Positions 8,801-16,624 of a stretch of DNA of 64,000 nt are shown here, piece after piece. The stretch's first letter is position 1, and every line of letters begins with the position of its first letter. The position numbers and the translations under genes were made by a program. The stretch is from Emticicia aquatilis (GTDB lineage: Bacteria; Bacteroidota; Bacteroidia; Cytophagales; Spirosomataceae), in assembly GCF_014644295.1 (NCBI RefSeq), contig NZ_BMKK01000001.1, forward strand, positions 124,001 through 188,000. Reading direction: 5' to 3'. Below the pieces are notes generated by a model. It searched no databases and had not been told where the DNA came from. It saw only the letters and a program-made list of their open reading frames with translations.

Positions 8801-9351
8801 CCGTTTTCGACTGTAATTTCGTCCAAACCCTCATATTTCATCTTAATTTTCGAAACATCGGCTCGTGGCTTGGCAATGTATTCGTATTTAAGCGATTGGT
8901 CGAAACTGTATAATTTAAAATCAATATCGGGATAAATATCTCGTAGATAAATTTCGTCAAAAGCTGCCACATTAGCTTTCCATTTGGTAGGGTCATTACC
9001 GATAAAGTAATTGTAAGTGGCAGTTGTGGGAGAAACCGCCTCTATTTTTGGACTTGGATTAGCTTCTTGAAAAGTCATTTCGTAGGCGTGAGCCTTGATA
9101 GCTCCAACAGATTTTCGGCCAGATTTGGGGTCTAAACTACCCGCATGAATCGTTGCTAAAGCCTGTGTATCATAGAAAACATATTGGACACCTGTATTTT
9201 TTACCAGCAAATATCCTCCTGGAATATCGGCTCGAAAACGAATGGATGATTCCCATTGACCTTCGTTTTGGATAAACCTAACCGAAGGATTGGGAGCTGC
9301 GAAACTTAACGACCCACATACAGCAAAAATGATAAGGTATAAGTATTTCAT
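5812..9351 (-). CDS. Large secreted surface protein with PKD-like domains and a CHU_C (gliding/T9SS) C-terminus
   Basis: This 1179-aa protein has a signal peptide (MKYLYLIIFAVCGSLSFA). Next comes a DUF7948-type N-terminal domain (FIQNEGQWESSIRFRADIPG), then SBBP-like propeller repeats with YSTYLGG motifs over roughly residues 240-760. PKD/Ig-like domains follow (FTTPGEYTVKLRIFN and FQKGGAYTVTLKAYN). The last ~75 residues are the gliding-motility-associated C-terminal domain, with PNVITPNNDGKND, EIYNRYGK and SAGTYYYV. This domain is a type B sorting signal of the type IX secretion system, so the protein is expected on the cell surface or released. Ligand unknown. Confidence 0.9.
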   Translation of the reverse strand: MKYLYLIIFAVCGSLSFAAPNPSVRFIQNEGQWESSIRFRADIPGGYLLVKNTGVQYVFYDTQALATIHAGSLDPKSGRKSVGAIKAHAYEMTFQEANPSPKIEAVSPTTATYNYFIGNDPTKWKANVAAFDEIYLRDIYPDIDFKLYSFDQSLKYEYIAKPRADVSKIKMKYEGLDEITVENGQLRYKTSVNVVKEFEPYSFQTRNGKTVDVKSNFRVNNNEVRFEFPENYDASQPLIIDPELVFSTYSGSKSDNWAQTATYDADGNLFAGGTVFGLDFPVTNGAFQVKGSSTTASSAESVAGYGITDIVIMKFSADGSTLLYSTYLGGNASDVPHSLVANSKGELVIFGTTSSNNFPTNSSSYQKSFAGGSLIGIYSSFSAADQDPNFTGIGFERGTDIFVTVLSVDGKSLVGSSYIGGKANDGFNDTRALNIKNYGDEFRGEVVVDKDDNIYFASITASTDFPLVKQSQGVKGAGFDGVVCKLNRTCSQLLWSTYLGGNNFDAAYGIKVSQEGKIYVCGQTFSANMAVKDGAYSKTYGGSGDGYIAKFSADGVIEQLTYVGTTEADVNFLLDIDKDENVYVFGLTQGDYPVSSDVYRNAKSGQFIHCFDKNLSKSVFSTIVGTGRGVGKIDIVPTAFLVNDCGNIYLSGWGGRVNASVGRNLNRNSTTTGLPVTSDAFQATTTGSNYYFMILEKGAKSLLYATFFGASAPPTPEGEVGDHLDGGTCRFDKNGIIYHTACSCLPRQGQAVATFPVKNAYQPRHQSTNCNMAAFKFSIDALKADFEIKNESNRVITEVCAPARVNFNNLSVGAKTYEWEFNGNVVSRLKDVVFNFTTPGEYTVKLRIFNKITCRTTDSTVKKILVKGFIAKAGRDTLVCPDSPVQLLAEGGDKYTWTPATDLSSTTIFNPIAKPKATTKYTVVIEKDGCSVSKDVTIKVEDNKVDFQASGGKEICAGQSVTLTAVGSATKFTWSGVGLKDTVAKQIVVKPTQTSTYTVRGEYPDGCKPTRTTTVVIDNSFKPDFDYSITQFCDKPYQLTFTNKTTNANSYVWDLGNQDSLKAAVPENYRFQKGGAYTVTLKAYNKIGCEMVITKSIDVPEGDGKVPNVITPNNDGKNDNFVTGFKNATLEIYNRYGKLIFNSKNYQNDWGSGVSAGTYYYVLSTDTGTDCKGWVTVVD

Positions 9352-9366
9352 CTTGTTTACGTCTAA

Positions 9367-9428
9367 CCGAAGGTCTGACGATGTATTTTGTTTATAATGT
9401 TGTTCTACGCCTTTTGTCAGACCTTCGG
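9367..9428. repeat. Inverted repeat between the CHU_C protein and histidine kinase genes
   Basis: Perfect 13-bp arms (9367-9379 and 9416-9428, core CCGAAGGTCTGAC) are separated by 36 bp, and partial pairing continues outside. It sits upstream of the surface-protein gene and just after the kinase stop at 9442. It could act as a terminator for the kinase gene, or be one of the dispersed intergenic repeats of this genome. Confidence 0.6.
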
Positions 9429-9441
9429 TGCAGACAAAAAA

Positions 9442-10818
9442 TTACAAATGTGGCAAGGTCACTACAAAAGTACTGCCTTTTCCTTCCTCGCTTGTTACAT
9501 CTATTTTACCTTGGTGCATATCAATAATTCTTCGGCAAATAGAGAGCCCAATGCCATGCCCACGGTATTTTGATGCGTTCGGTGTTCTGTAAAACGGTTC
9601 AAATATCTTACTCAATTCACTGGCAGGAATACCAATTCCATTGTCTTTTACAGCCACAATACAATGTTGCTCGTTAAATTTGATTTTGGCCTCAGCTTGA
9701 TGTTCGGGCGAATACTTACAAGCATTTTCGAGTAAATTAGTAAATACTGTAAGCAATAATGCTTCGTTACCGTTTGTACTTACCCATTCATCATCATCAG
9801 GGATGTCATCAAAATCAATCGAAATCTTATAGTCGCTATTCTGATTCAAAACTTCTTCTTGGGCTTTAAACAAAAGCTCGTCTAAGCGAGTTGGTTTCAT
9901 CACCAAACTATTATCCCGATTCTCAGACTTTGCCAACTGTAATAGTCCGTTGGTAAGCTGAATAAGTCGCTGATTATCAGTCAACAACGAACGTAAAATA
10001 GATTTATATTCGGCTGGTGTTCGGTCGTTTTCAAGTGCAATCTGAATTTCTGATTTAATAGCAGCCAGTGGCGTTCGTAGCTCATGCGAAGCATTTGATA
10101 CAAAGCTTTTTTGCAACTCAAACGACCGCTCCAAACGCTCCAACATTTGATTAAAGTTAATGGCCAGTTGAGCAATTTCATCTTTATTATTACCTGTACT
10201 AAGCTTTTGTTTAAGATTATAGGCCGTAATATTCGTGATTTCTTCGTTTATATCAGCAATGGGTTTGAGTGATTGTCCAGCAAAAATTACGCCCAAAAAT
10301 ATGGTTAGTAAAATTCCGATGATAAAACTAATTACGAGGGTATCTCTAATGTTTTTGAGTTTATCTTGTCCATATTTATCACTGGCCGATGCCACAACTA
10401 CATAAGATTTTTTTTCTTCATCTTCATACATCGTTCCAATCACTTGATTGGCCCAATCGCTGGTTTCCACGTATCTTTGTTTACGTACTTGATTCAAAAA
10501 ATCAGGGCTAAACAAAAATGATTCTGCTTCGTAGCTGGCGTAAACCAATTCGTTTTTTTCGTTAAACATCAATACTTTTTCGGTATTAAGTTTTGTCAAA
10601 AAGGTTTTGTTGGCATCACGTAGCTTCTTTTTATCTTTTTCGGTAATCTTCAATTCTTTCAATAAGCCAGCCGTCAGCAACGCACGGTCAGTTAGACGAT
10701 TATAGAATTCTTGCTTCCGAAAATTCTCTGAGGTATAATAAATAGCCAACGAGAAAATAATCAAGATAGCCGCAATGATTATCGTAAACTGAATAGCTAT
10801 TTTAGTACGTATTTGCAT
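9442..10818 (-). CDS. Two-component sensor histidine kinase (HAMP, HisKA, HATPase_c)
   Basis: This 458-aa inner-membrane kinase has TM1 at about residues 9-29, a periplasmic sensor of ~130 residues, TM2 at about 162-182, and a HAMP linker. The HisKA box has phospho-acceptor His245 in SHELRTPL. The ATPase has an N box (NACKYSPE), G1 (DNGIGI) and G2 (GHGIGLSIC). No response regulator is adjacent. The only one in the window is the OmpR-type gene at 18449-19141, a candidate partner by inference. The input signal is unknown. Confidence 0.93.
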   Translation of the reverse strand: MQIRTKIAIQFTIIIAAILIIFSLAIYYTSENFRKQEFYNRLTDRALLTAGLLKELKITEKDKKKLRDANKTFLTKLNTEKVLMFNEKNELVYASYEAESFLFSPDFLNQVRKQRYVETSDWANQVIGTMYEDEEKKSYVVVASASDKYGQDKLKNIRDTLVISFIIGILLTIFLGVIFAGQSLKPIADINEEITNITAYNLKQKLSTGNNKDEIAQLAINFNQMLERLERSFELQKSFVSNASHELRTPLAAIKSEIQIALENDRTPAEYKSILRSLLTDNQRLIQLTNGLLQLAKSENRDNSLVMKPTRLDELLFKAQEEVLNQNSDYKISIDFDDIPDDDEWVSTNGNEALLLTVFTNLLENACKYSPEHQAEAKIKFNEQHCIVAVKDNGIGIPASELSKIFEPFYRTPNASKYRGHGIGLSICRRIIDMHQGKIDVTSEEGKGSTFVVTLPHL

Positions 10819-11174
10819 TTAAAATTTAATGAGTGAATGACTGATTGAGTGAATGAGCGAATATTCAATATATTTGTAACACAAAAACTTAAAATGAAAA
10901 GTGTAAACAAATATATAAAAATATGTATCTTAAATGAATCTTACACGCCGTTTGAAAAATTTGGTAAAGTAAATCTATAAAGTTCTTTTGATTTTTTACC
11001 AAATTTTTCATGAGGTGATTGTAAGGTTCGTGTTTTTTTTCGGACCGCCGAAGCGGTTACTTTTTTTCAAAAAAAAGTAAGGCGAAGAAGTTTAGTAATC
11101 AGCAAATTAGTTTTTACAAATAAATTTAATTTTTCTGTAACACAAGTGCATTTAAGAAACAATTAGCAAAATAT
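10819..11174. other. Intergenic region with several inverted repeats
   Basis: This 356-bp divergent region has no convincing gene. It holds a GAATGA-type repeat near 10828-10865, an inverted repeat of the word GAAAAATTTGGTAAA (about 10953-10967 with its partner near 10996-11010), and a CCGCCGAAGCGG hairpin followed by a CTTTTTTTC/AAAAAAAAG hairpin (about 11043-11090). Promoters for the kinase and the MBL hydrolase should lie here, but I could not assign them with confidence. Confidence 0.6.
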
Positions 11175-12008
11175 ATGCAAATTCATGTAATTGATGCTGG
11201 GCATTTTAAATTAGACGGTGGAGCGATGTTTGGGGTTGTACCAAAAACGATTTGGAATAAGCAAATGCCTGCCGACGAAAATAATCTTTGCAGTTGGGCG
11301 ATGCGTTGCCTATTGATAGATACAGGTAAACAACTAATTTTGGTAGATAGCGGTATGGGCGACAAGCAAGATGCTCGTTGGCAAGGTTTTTATTTTCGTC
11401 ATGGCGAAGGTGATTTGATAAATTCCATCAAAAAAGCTGGGTATTCGCCCAACGAAATAACCGATGTACTAAGCACACATTTGCACTTTGACCACTGTGG
11501 TGGAAGCGTAAAATGGAATACAAGCAAAGACCGATTGGAATTGGTTTTTCCGAATGCTAATTATTGGACCCATTCAGAACATTGGGCAACGGCTACGAAG
11601 CCAAATCCTCGTGAAAAGGCAACATTTTTGAAAGAAAATATTATGCCAATGCAAGAAACAGGAGCATTGCAATTTACAGACAAGATTGTCAATCCTTTTG
11701 GGGAAAATATCGACTTGCTTTATGCCGATGGCCATACCGAAAAAATGATTATGCCTAAAATAAAGGTTGGCGAAAAAACGTATTTGTTTATTGCCGATAC
11801 CATTCCATCTCATGCCCACATTCCTGTGCCTTATGTGATGGGGTACGATGTGCGTCCACTCCAAACAATGAGCGAAAAAGAAGCGTTATTGAAGCAAGCA
11901 GTTGAAGGAAACTGGACAATCATCTTCGACCACGACCCAAGCCACGAAGCCGCAACTATTCAACTGACCGAAAAAGGTTATAGAGTAGGTGATTTTGAAA
12001 AAGTATGA
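11175..12008 (+). CDS. MBL fold metallo-hydrolase
   Basis: This 277-aa protein has the metallo-beta-lactamase zinc motif THLHFDH with His102, His104, Asp106 and His107. A later Asp in IADTIPSHAH and HDP near the C-terminus complete the site. The layout resembles lactonase-like or quorum-quenching MBL hydrolases, but the substrate cannot be called. There is no signal peptide, so it is cytoplasmic. It is a single gene with a strong terminator downstream. Confidence 0.9.
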   Translation: MQIHVIDAGHFKLDGGAMFGVVPKTIWNKQMPADENNLCSWAMRCLLIDTGKQLILVDSGMGDKQDARWQGFYFRHGEGDLINSIKKAGYSPNEITDVLSTHLHFDHCGGSVKWNTSKDRLELVFPNANYWTHSEHWATATKPNPREKATFLKENIMPMQETGALQFTDKIVNPFGENIDLLYADGHTEKMIMPKIKVGEKTYLFIADTIPSHAHIPVPYVMGYDVRPLQTMSEKEALLKQAVEGNWTIIFDHDPSHEAATIQLTEKGYRVGDFEKV

Positions 12009-12038
12009 CAAAAGGCTCTTGCAATTAAGGTAATAAAC

Positions 12039-12070
12039 AAAGCCACAAAACTTATTTGTTTTGTGGCTTT
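12039..12070. terminator. Bidirectional terminator between convergent MBL and secreted-protein genes
   Basis: A perfect 13-bp stem (12039-12051 with 12058-12070) and 6-nt loop has an A run on one side and TTTAAAA on the other. It lies between the stops at 12008 and 12081 and fits an intrinsic terminator for both directions. Confidence 0.85.
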
Positions 12071-12080
12071 AAAATATCTA

Positions 12081-13100
12081 TTAATTTCCTATTGCTACAC
12101 AATTCCATGTAATTGAGTAATTTACAGCATTGGGGCTTGTATTTAGCAATCTTGCCTTGCAACTTGAATTAGTAGCATTATCTACTTTACAACCGTAAAG
12201 TATTAATTGTACTCTGTATAGTTCACCTGCACTTCCTCCTGTAACATCAATATCACCTACAAATACTTTTGGAGCAGAAGTAAAGTTACCACCAAATATA
12301 ATACCACCTTCGGCCGATAACCCAAATCCGGGCAGTACAGCGTTAAAGGTACCAGTAGTAAATGGATAAACTCTAAGGTTAGTGGCACTTGCAGGATTAT
12401 ATGCAACCCCTTTCCCGTTATTAATGGTTGCAGTACCATCAACTACCAAATTACTATTGGCATTTAAAGTTCCCCCTACATTGGTAGTTGTATTCAAATT
12501 TGTTGTACCAGTGATGGTCGTTGTCCCAAATACTGACAAACTACTCTGCAACCTTGTGTTTCCGAGTACATCTAATGGGTATGTTGCATTGGGAACTGCT
12601 CCACCAATACCCAAAGTTTCTATCCCAGCCGTACCATTTACATCCAAATTATAATCAGGAAAAGGGTCGTTAACAGCCAATCTGTTTGAAATACGAGCAT
12701 TACCTATAACTTCTAATGGATAACCTGGCACATTTGTACCAATACCCACATTTCCTGCATTATAATAATAACTTGTTCCATTTACACTCCACTGGTTTCC
12801 TAAGTACAGTTGTTGCCAACTCGTACCATTGTGATAGTCAAATTGGTTGGTTGATGTATTATAGATTAATAACCCTTGTTGTGGCGATATAATGGCATCA
12901 CGGCTTGAAGCAAGCATTCGGGGCAATAATATTCCTTTATTTGTACTTCTGATATCCAAAATAGACGAAGAATGAGGAATATCAGTCCCACCTAAATTGC
13001 TAATCACCGTTCCGTTGGGAGAATCTACGACCTTGGTATTTTGAGCAAAACTGCTAAACGCTACTAAACAAATGAAAAGAGAGGTAGTTATTTTTTTCAT
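12081..13100 (-). CDS. Secreted structural protein with tail-fibre-like GNVGIGT repeats
   Basis: I chose the ATG at 13100, giving 339 aa that start with MKKITTSLFICLVAFSSFAQ. A longer frame begins 10 codons upstream but would hide the signal peptide. The mature part has a DIRSTNKGILLPRM segment and repeated short motifs (NVGIGTNVPGYPLEV, GIGGAVPNATYPLDV) like those in surface or fibre proteins of Bacteroidota. The C-terminal ~80 residues look like a compact beta domain. It has no recognised sorting domain. Function unknown, probably extracellular. Confidence 0.75.
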   Translation of the reverse strand: MKKITTSLFICLVAFSSFAQNTKVVDSPNGTVISNLGGTDIPHSSSILDIRSTNKGILLPRMLASSRDAIISPQQGLLIYNTSTNQFDYHNGTSWQQLYLGNQWSVNGTSYYYNAGNVGIGTNVPGYPLEVIGNARISNRLAVNDPFPDYNLDVNGTAGIETLGIGGAVPNATYPLDVLGNTRLQSSLSVFGTTTITGTTNLNTTTNVGGTLNANSNLVVDGTATINNGKGVAYNPASATNLRVYPFTTGTFNAVLPGFGLSAEGGIIFGGNFTSAPKVFVGDIDVTGGSAGELYRVQLILYGCKVDNATNSSCKARLLNTSPNAVNYSITWNCVAIGN

Positions 13101-13291
13101 AGCATTATATTTTAAAAATTGATGCTTCAAAAGTAAATGCTATTAAATTTAAAAGCATATCTGAGGCCAATATTCATTCGTTTAATTTACTGAGCGGTAT
13201 TTTTTTTGAGTGAAGTTTCATTCAATCATTTATTAAGTCATTATTTTAGTAATTTTGAAAATTAAATTCACAAACATAATTTTATGTATAG

Positions 13292-14047
13292 ATGAAAATA
13301 GGAATAGCATTATCAGGCGGAGGCAGCCGTGGATTTGCTCATTTAGGGGCATTGAAAGCACTCGAAGAACTCGGAATTAAACCAACAATGATTGCAGGCA
13401 CGAGTGCAGGTTCGCTCGTAGGTGCTTTTACGGCAGCAGGATATTCACCCGATTTTATCTTTGAAACGATTCAATCATTGGGCATTATAAATTCTATTAA
13501 ATTTGCTTTCAACCGTTTTGGTCTATTCAAAATGGATAAAGTAGAGGAGATTTTCTTGAAGTACATTCCGCATAATTCGTTTGAAAAACTTAAAATTCCA
13601 CTCGTTGTATGTGCAACTGATATCGAAAAAGGAGAAGCGGTTTATTTCAGCGAAGGAGAATTAATAAAACCTGTGATGGCCTCGTGTAGTATTCCCGGCA
13701 TTTTTGAGCCAATAAAATTTCAAGACCGAGTTTTGGTAGATGGTGGTGTAACCAATAATTTACCCATTGAGCAACTCGAAGGTATTTGCGACCTCATCAT
13801 TGGCGTAAACGTTACGCCTGTAAGCAATAATATGCCCATCAATTCGGCCAAAGATATTCTGACCAAAAGCCTATATTTGGCTATCAGAAATACCTCGGGG
13901 GCAAAACTCACTCGTTGTGACATTGCCATAGAACCAACCGAAATATATAATTACAACGGCCTAAGCATGGCAAAAGCCAAAGAAATATACCAACTCGGCT
14001 ACGAACACGCCATTCGTGCCGCTGAAGGAAAACTTCGAGAGCTCTGA
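13292..14047 (+). CDS. Patatin-like phospholipase family protein
   Basis: This 251-aa serine hydrolase has the oxyanion motif GGGSRGFAHLGAL at residues ~9-21, nucleophile Ser38 in GTSAGS, and Asp150 in DGG, forming the Ser-Asp dyad. The family cleaves acyl chains from lipids. Bacterial stand-alone members are often of unknown substrate. There is no signal peptide, so cytoplasmic or membrane-associated action is likely. It is a single gene; inverted repeats follow its stop. Confidence 0.93.
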   Translation: MKIGIALSGGGSRGFAHLGALKALEELGIKPTMIAGTSAGSLVGAFTAAGYSPDFIFETIQSLGIINSIKFAFNRFGLFKMDKVEEIFLKYIPHNSFEKLKIPLVVCATDIEKGEAVYFSEGELIKPVMASCSIPGIFEPIKFQDRVLVDGGVTNNLPIEQLEGICDLIIGVNVTPVSNNMPINSAKDILTKSLYLAIRNTSGAKLTRCDIAIEPTEIYNYNGLSMAKAKEIYQLGYEHAIRAAEGKLREL

Positions 14048-14152
14048 CGGGGCCGTAGAGTTCTGAGTTATTATTGTATCAAAACTAATCTAATCTTCAA
14101 GTTATTATCAGGTTTTATTCAAAGAAAAACAACTCAGAATTCAAAACTCTAC
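14043..14152. repeat. Intergenic inverted repeat (TTCTGAGTT family), copy 1
   Basis: GTAGAGTTCTGAGTTA at 14055-14070 is mirrored by AACTCAG and AACTCTAC segments within 14131-14152. The word TCTGACGGGGCCG (14043-14055) is repeated exactly, in inverted orientation, at 61521-61533, inside a second element built of the same words. Confidence 0.65.
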
Positions 14153-14246
14153 ATTCAAAACTACTCACTTTGGCATGAAATTAGACAATTTTTTATTCAA
14201 GAAACCGTTAAAAGCAAAGGTATCTATCATCAACTTTAATATTTAA

Positions 14247-16424
14247 GTGCAAAAATTATATATACTGATAGCATTTTCGTTGCTTACTGCCTCTTGTTCG
14301 CAGTTTAGCAACTCTCCCACAAGCAAGGCATGGCACAACGCCAATGCTCGTTTCAACTCGCTCATTATTGCCCGTGACAACATGAAACAGGCAGAAAAAG
14401 ACCTGTTTGATAAACGTGTAGAAAATTACAGTGCTTTGATGACTATCTTCGTTCCGATTGATTCTACTAAAAGTCAGGCAGTTGCAACAAATTTGAAGGA
14501 AGTTATTGAGAAAACCTCTTTGATTGCCGAGCGTCATTCTAACTCAAAATATTTAGGTGAAGCCTATATTTTGCTCGGTAAAGCTCGACTTTTGAAAGAA
14601 GATTATCTAAATGCTATCGAGATTTTTAAGTACATCAACTCAACTGAAAGCAAAGAAGATGATAAACACGCAGCCTTAGTTTGGCTCATGCGTGCCTACA
14701 CCGAAGAAAAAGATTATGATACAGCCCTTAAAGTTTCGGATGTACTTCGCACGCTTGATTTGAACAAAGAAAACACCAGAGATTTTTATTTGGTAAAAGC
14801 ATATTTGCACCAACGCCGTGAAGAATTTGCAATTTCGGCCGCTATTGGCGAAGAAGCACTAAAATTGATGTCGAAAGGTGAGCAAACTGCTCGTGTGCAT
14901 TTTGCAGTTGGACAAATGTATGACATGATTGGCCAACCTGACAAAGCTCTTCCGCACTTTGCGGCTGTTGCCAAAAATCGTCCGAATTATGACATGGAGT
15001 TTTATGCTCGCATGAATACTTTGCTTGATGCCGCCGCTTCGCAACGTGGAAGTACGGCAGGTGTGCAAGAAAATTTCAAGAAAATGCTGGTCGATAGAAA
15101 GAATTCTGACCTAAAAGATAAGATTTACTTCACGATGGGAAGTTTGGAAATGAAAAAACAAAACTACCCAAAAGCCATCGAATACTTTAATTCTTCGCTC
15201 CGAAGCTCGAAAGGTAATAGCACCCAAAATGCTTATACTTATTTAGAACTGGCTGAACTTTATTATAATCATTTAAACAAATACGATGTAGCCAGTATGT
15301 ACTACGATAGTACGCTTACGGCCCTTCCTAAAACATCAACCGACTACGAACGAATTGCCAAAAGAGCCATTTCATTGGGAGACTTCGTGAAATATCAGAA
15401 AGTTTTAATCGTAGAAGACAGTCTTCAACGCTTGGCAGGCATGAATCCTGCGGCTCTTGATAAAGCTCTTGAACGAATCATCAAACAAAAAGAAGATGAG
15501 GATAAAAAAATGCAGGAAATGGCACAAAAAATTGTCTCGCAAAATAGTCTTCCTGTTGACCGCCTTTCCGACAAAGACCCAGAATTTAAACGTTGGGCTT
15601 TATATGACCCTCTGGTGATTTCTCGTAACAAAAGTGATTTTCAACAAGTATGGGGTAGCCGTCCGTTAGATGATAACTGGCGTAGAAAAGACAAAGAAGC
15701 GGGTTCGATTAGCTTTAAAGTTGAGCGTGGTGTCGTCGGGCAAGAACCTACCAAACAAGCACCTAAACAAAGCCCCGAGGATTTAAAGAAACTTCAAGAA
15801 GAGAAAGCATCTTTAGCTCTTGAAGGAAAGAAAAAAGAACTTTATGAAAAGATTCCAACAACGCCCGAAAAGCTTGTTGGTTCTAAACGTAAGCAAGAAG
15901 AAGCACTTTATCAACTTGGTAAAATTTATAAGTTTCAGTTTAACGAACCACAAAATGCTACCGAAACCTTCTTGACTTTACTCAATAAGTTTCCAAATAC
16001 AGTTCATGAAGTAGAGGTACTTTATTTGCTTACTTTACTATCTGAGAATCAGGCAACAAGCCCCTATCGCAAGACTTTGATTGAGAAGTTTCCTGCATCA
16101 ACTTATGCTCGTCAGCTTTTGCGAGGAAATGTACAGATTACGAGCGATACTGAATCAAAAGCACATTTAGTTTACTCACAGGCGTTCAACTTATATACTA
16201 ATGAAAGTTATGAGTCAGCCATCAAACTTGCAGAAGACGGACTAATCACTTATACAGGCACAAGTATTGAAGATAAATTTGCTATGCTCCGAATCTTTCT
16301 TTTTGCTAAAACCGAACAAAAAGATGCTTATAAACAAGCTCTCAACGAATTCATTCAAGGGTATCCTTCGAGTGCATTGCTCGGTCGGGCCAAAGAGTTG
16401 ATGGCAGTATTAGAAAAAAAGTAA
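14247..16424 (+). CDS. porW: Type IX secretion system lipoprotein PorW/SprE-like (TPR protein)
   Basis: This 725-aa protein starts at a GTG directly after an in-frame TAA (14244-14246), so no upstream start is possible. The N-terminus is a lipoprotein signal with a lipobox near LLTASC (Cys at about residue 17). The SKAWHNANARFNSLIIARDN segment and many TPR units match the PorW/SprE family, which is needed for type IX secretion and gliding and links the T9SS ring and motor parts. It is the only T9SS component in the window, but several likely T9SS cargo genes are nearby. The symbol is by family resemblance. Confidence 0.8.
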   Translation: MQKLYILIAFSLLTASCSQFSNSPTSKAWHNANARFNSLIIARDNMKQAEKDLFDKRVENYSALMTIFVPIDSTKSQAVATNLKEVIEKTSLIAERHSNSKYLGEAYILLGKARLLKEDYLNAIEIFKYINSTESKEDDKHAALVWLMRAYTEEKDYDTALKVSDVLRTLDLNKENTRDFYLVKAYLHQRREEFAISAAIGEEALKLMSKGEQTARVHFAVGQMYDMIGQPDKALPHFAAVAKNRPNYDMEFYARMNTLLDAAASQRGSTAGVQENFKKMLVDRKNSDLKDKIYFTMGSLEMKKQNYPKAIEYFNSSLRSSKGNSTQNAYTYLELAELYYNHLNKYDVASMYYDSTLTALPKTSTDYERIAKRAISLGDFVKYQKVLIVEDSLQRLAGMNPAALDKALERIIKQKEDEDKKMQEMAQKIVSQNSLPVDRLSDKDPEFKRWALYDPLVISRNKSDFQQVWGSRPLDDNWRRKDKEAGSISFKVERGVVGQEPTKQAPKQSPEDLKKLQEEKASLALEGKKKELYEKIPTTPEKLVGSKRKQEEALYQLGKIYKFQFNEPQNATETFLTLLNKFPNTVHEVEVLYLLTLLSENQATSPYRKTLIEKFPASTYARQLLRGNVQITSDTESKAHLVYSQAFNLYTNESYESAIKLAEDGLITYTGTSIEDKFAMLRIFLFAKTEQKDAYKQALNEFIQGYPSSALLGRAKELMAVLEKK

Positions 16425-16474
16425 TTTATACAAACGCACTTTCCCTATTATAAACTATCACCCTAAGCAAAACT

Positions 16475-16624
16475 ATGAAAAACGACGATGATTCTCCTTT
16501 GGAGGCTGACTGTGACGAGGCTCCACCAATTTTAGGAACTTGGAAAAATGTATATGCCTTAGTGCTTATTTCTTTGGTAGTATCTATTGTACTTTTCTAC
16601 GCTTTCACCCTATACTTTGCATGA
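16475..16624 (+). CDS. Small 49-aa single-pass membrane protein overlapping the symporter gene
   Basis: The ATG is at 16475 and the TGA at 16622-16624, overlapping the symporter ATG (16621) in an ATGA arrangement. The product has an acidic N-terminus (MKNDDDSPLEADCDE) and one hydrophobic helix at about residues 27-48. The overlap strongly suggests translational coupling. Small membrane proteins are known partners of some sodium:solute symporters (DUF485 and DUF4212 families), but this one is shorter and I cannot assign it to either. It is probably a subunit or stability factor of the transporter (inference). Confidence 0.7.
   Translation: MKNDDDSPLEADCDEAPPILGTWKNVYALVLISLVVSIVLFYAFTLYFA

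Noticed and set aside
14175-14246. 23-codon frame directly before the PorW-like gene
   Set aside because: It ends at the stop just before the GTG start and could be a leader peptide, but has no features beyond that.
16540-16620. Upstream in-frame start for the symporter
   Set aside because: It would overlap the 49-aa gene in another frame and gives an unlikely Cys-rich N-terminus; the ATG at 16621 gives a typical start.
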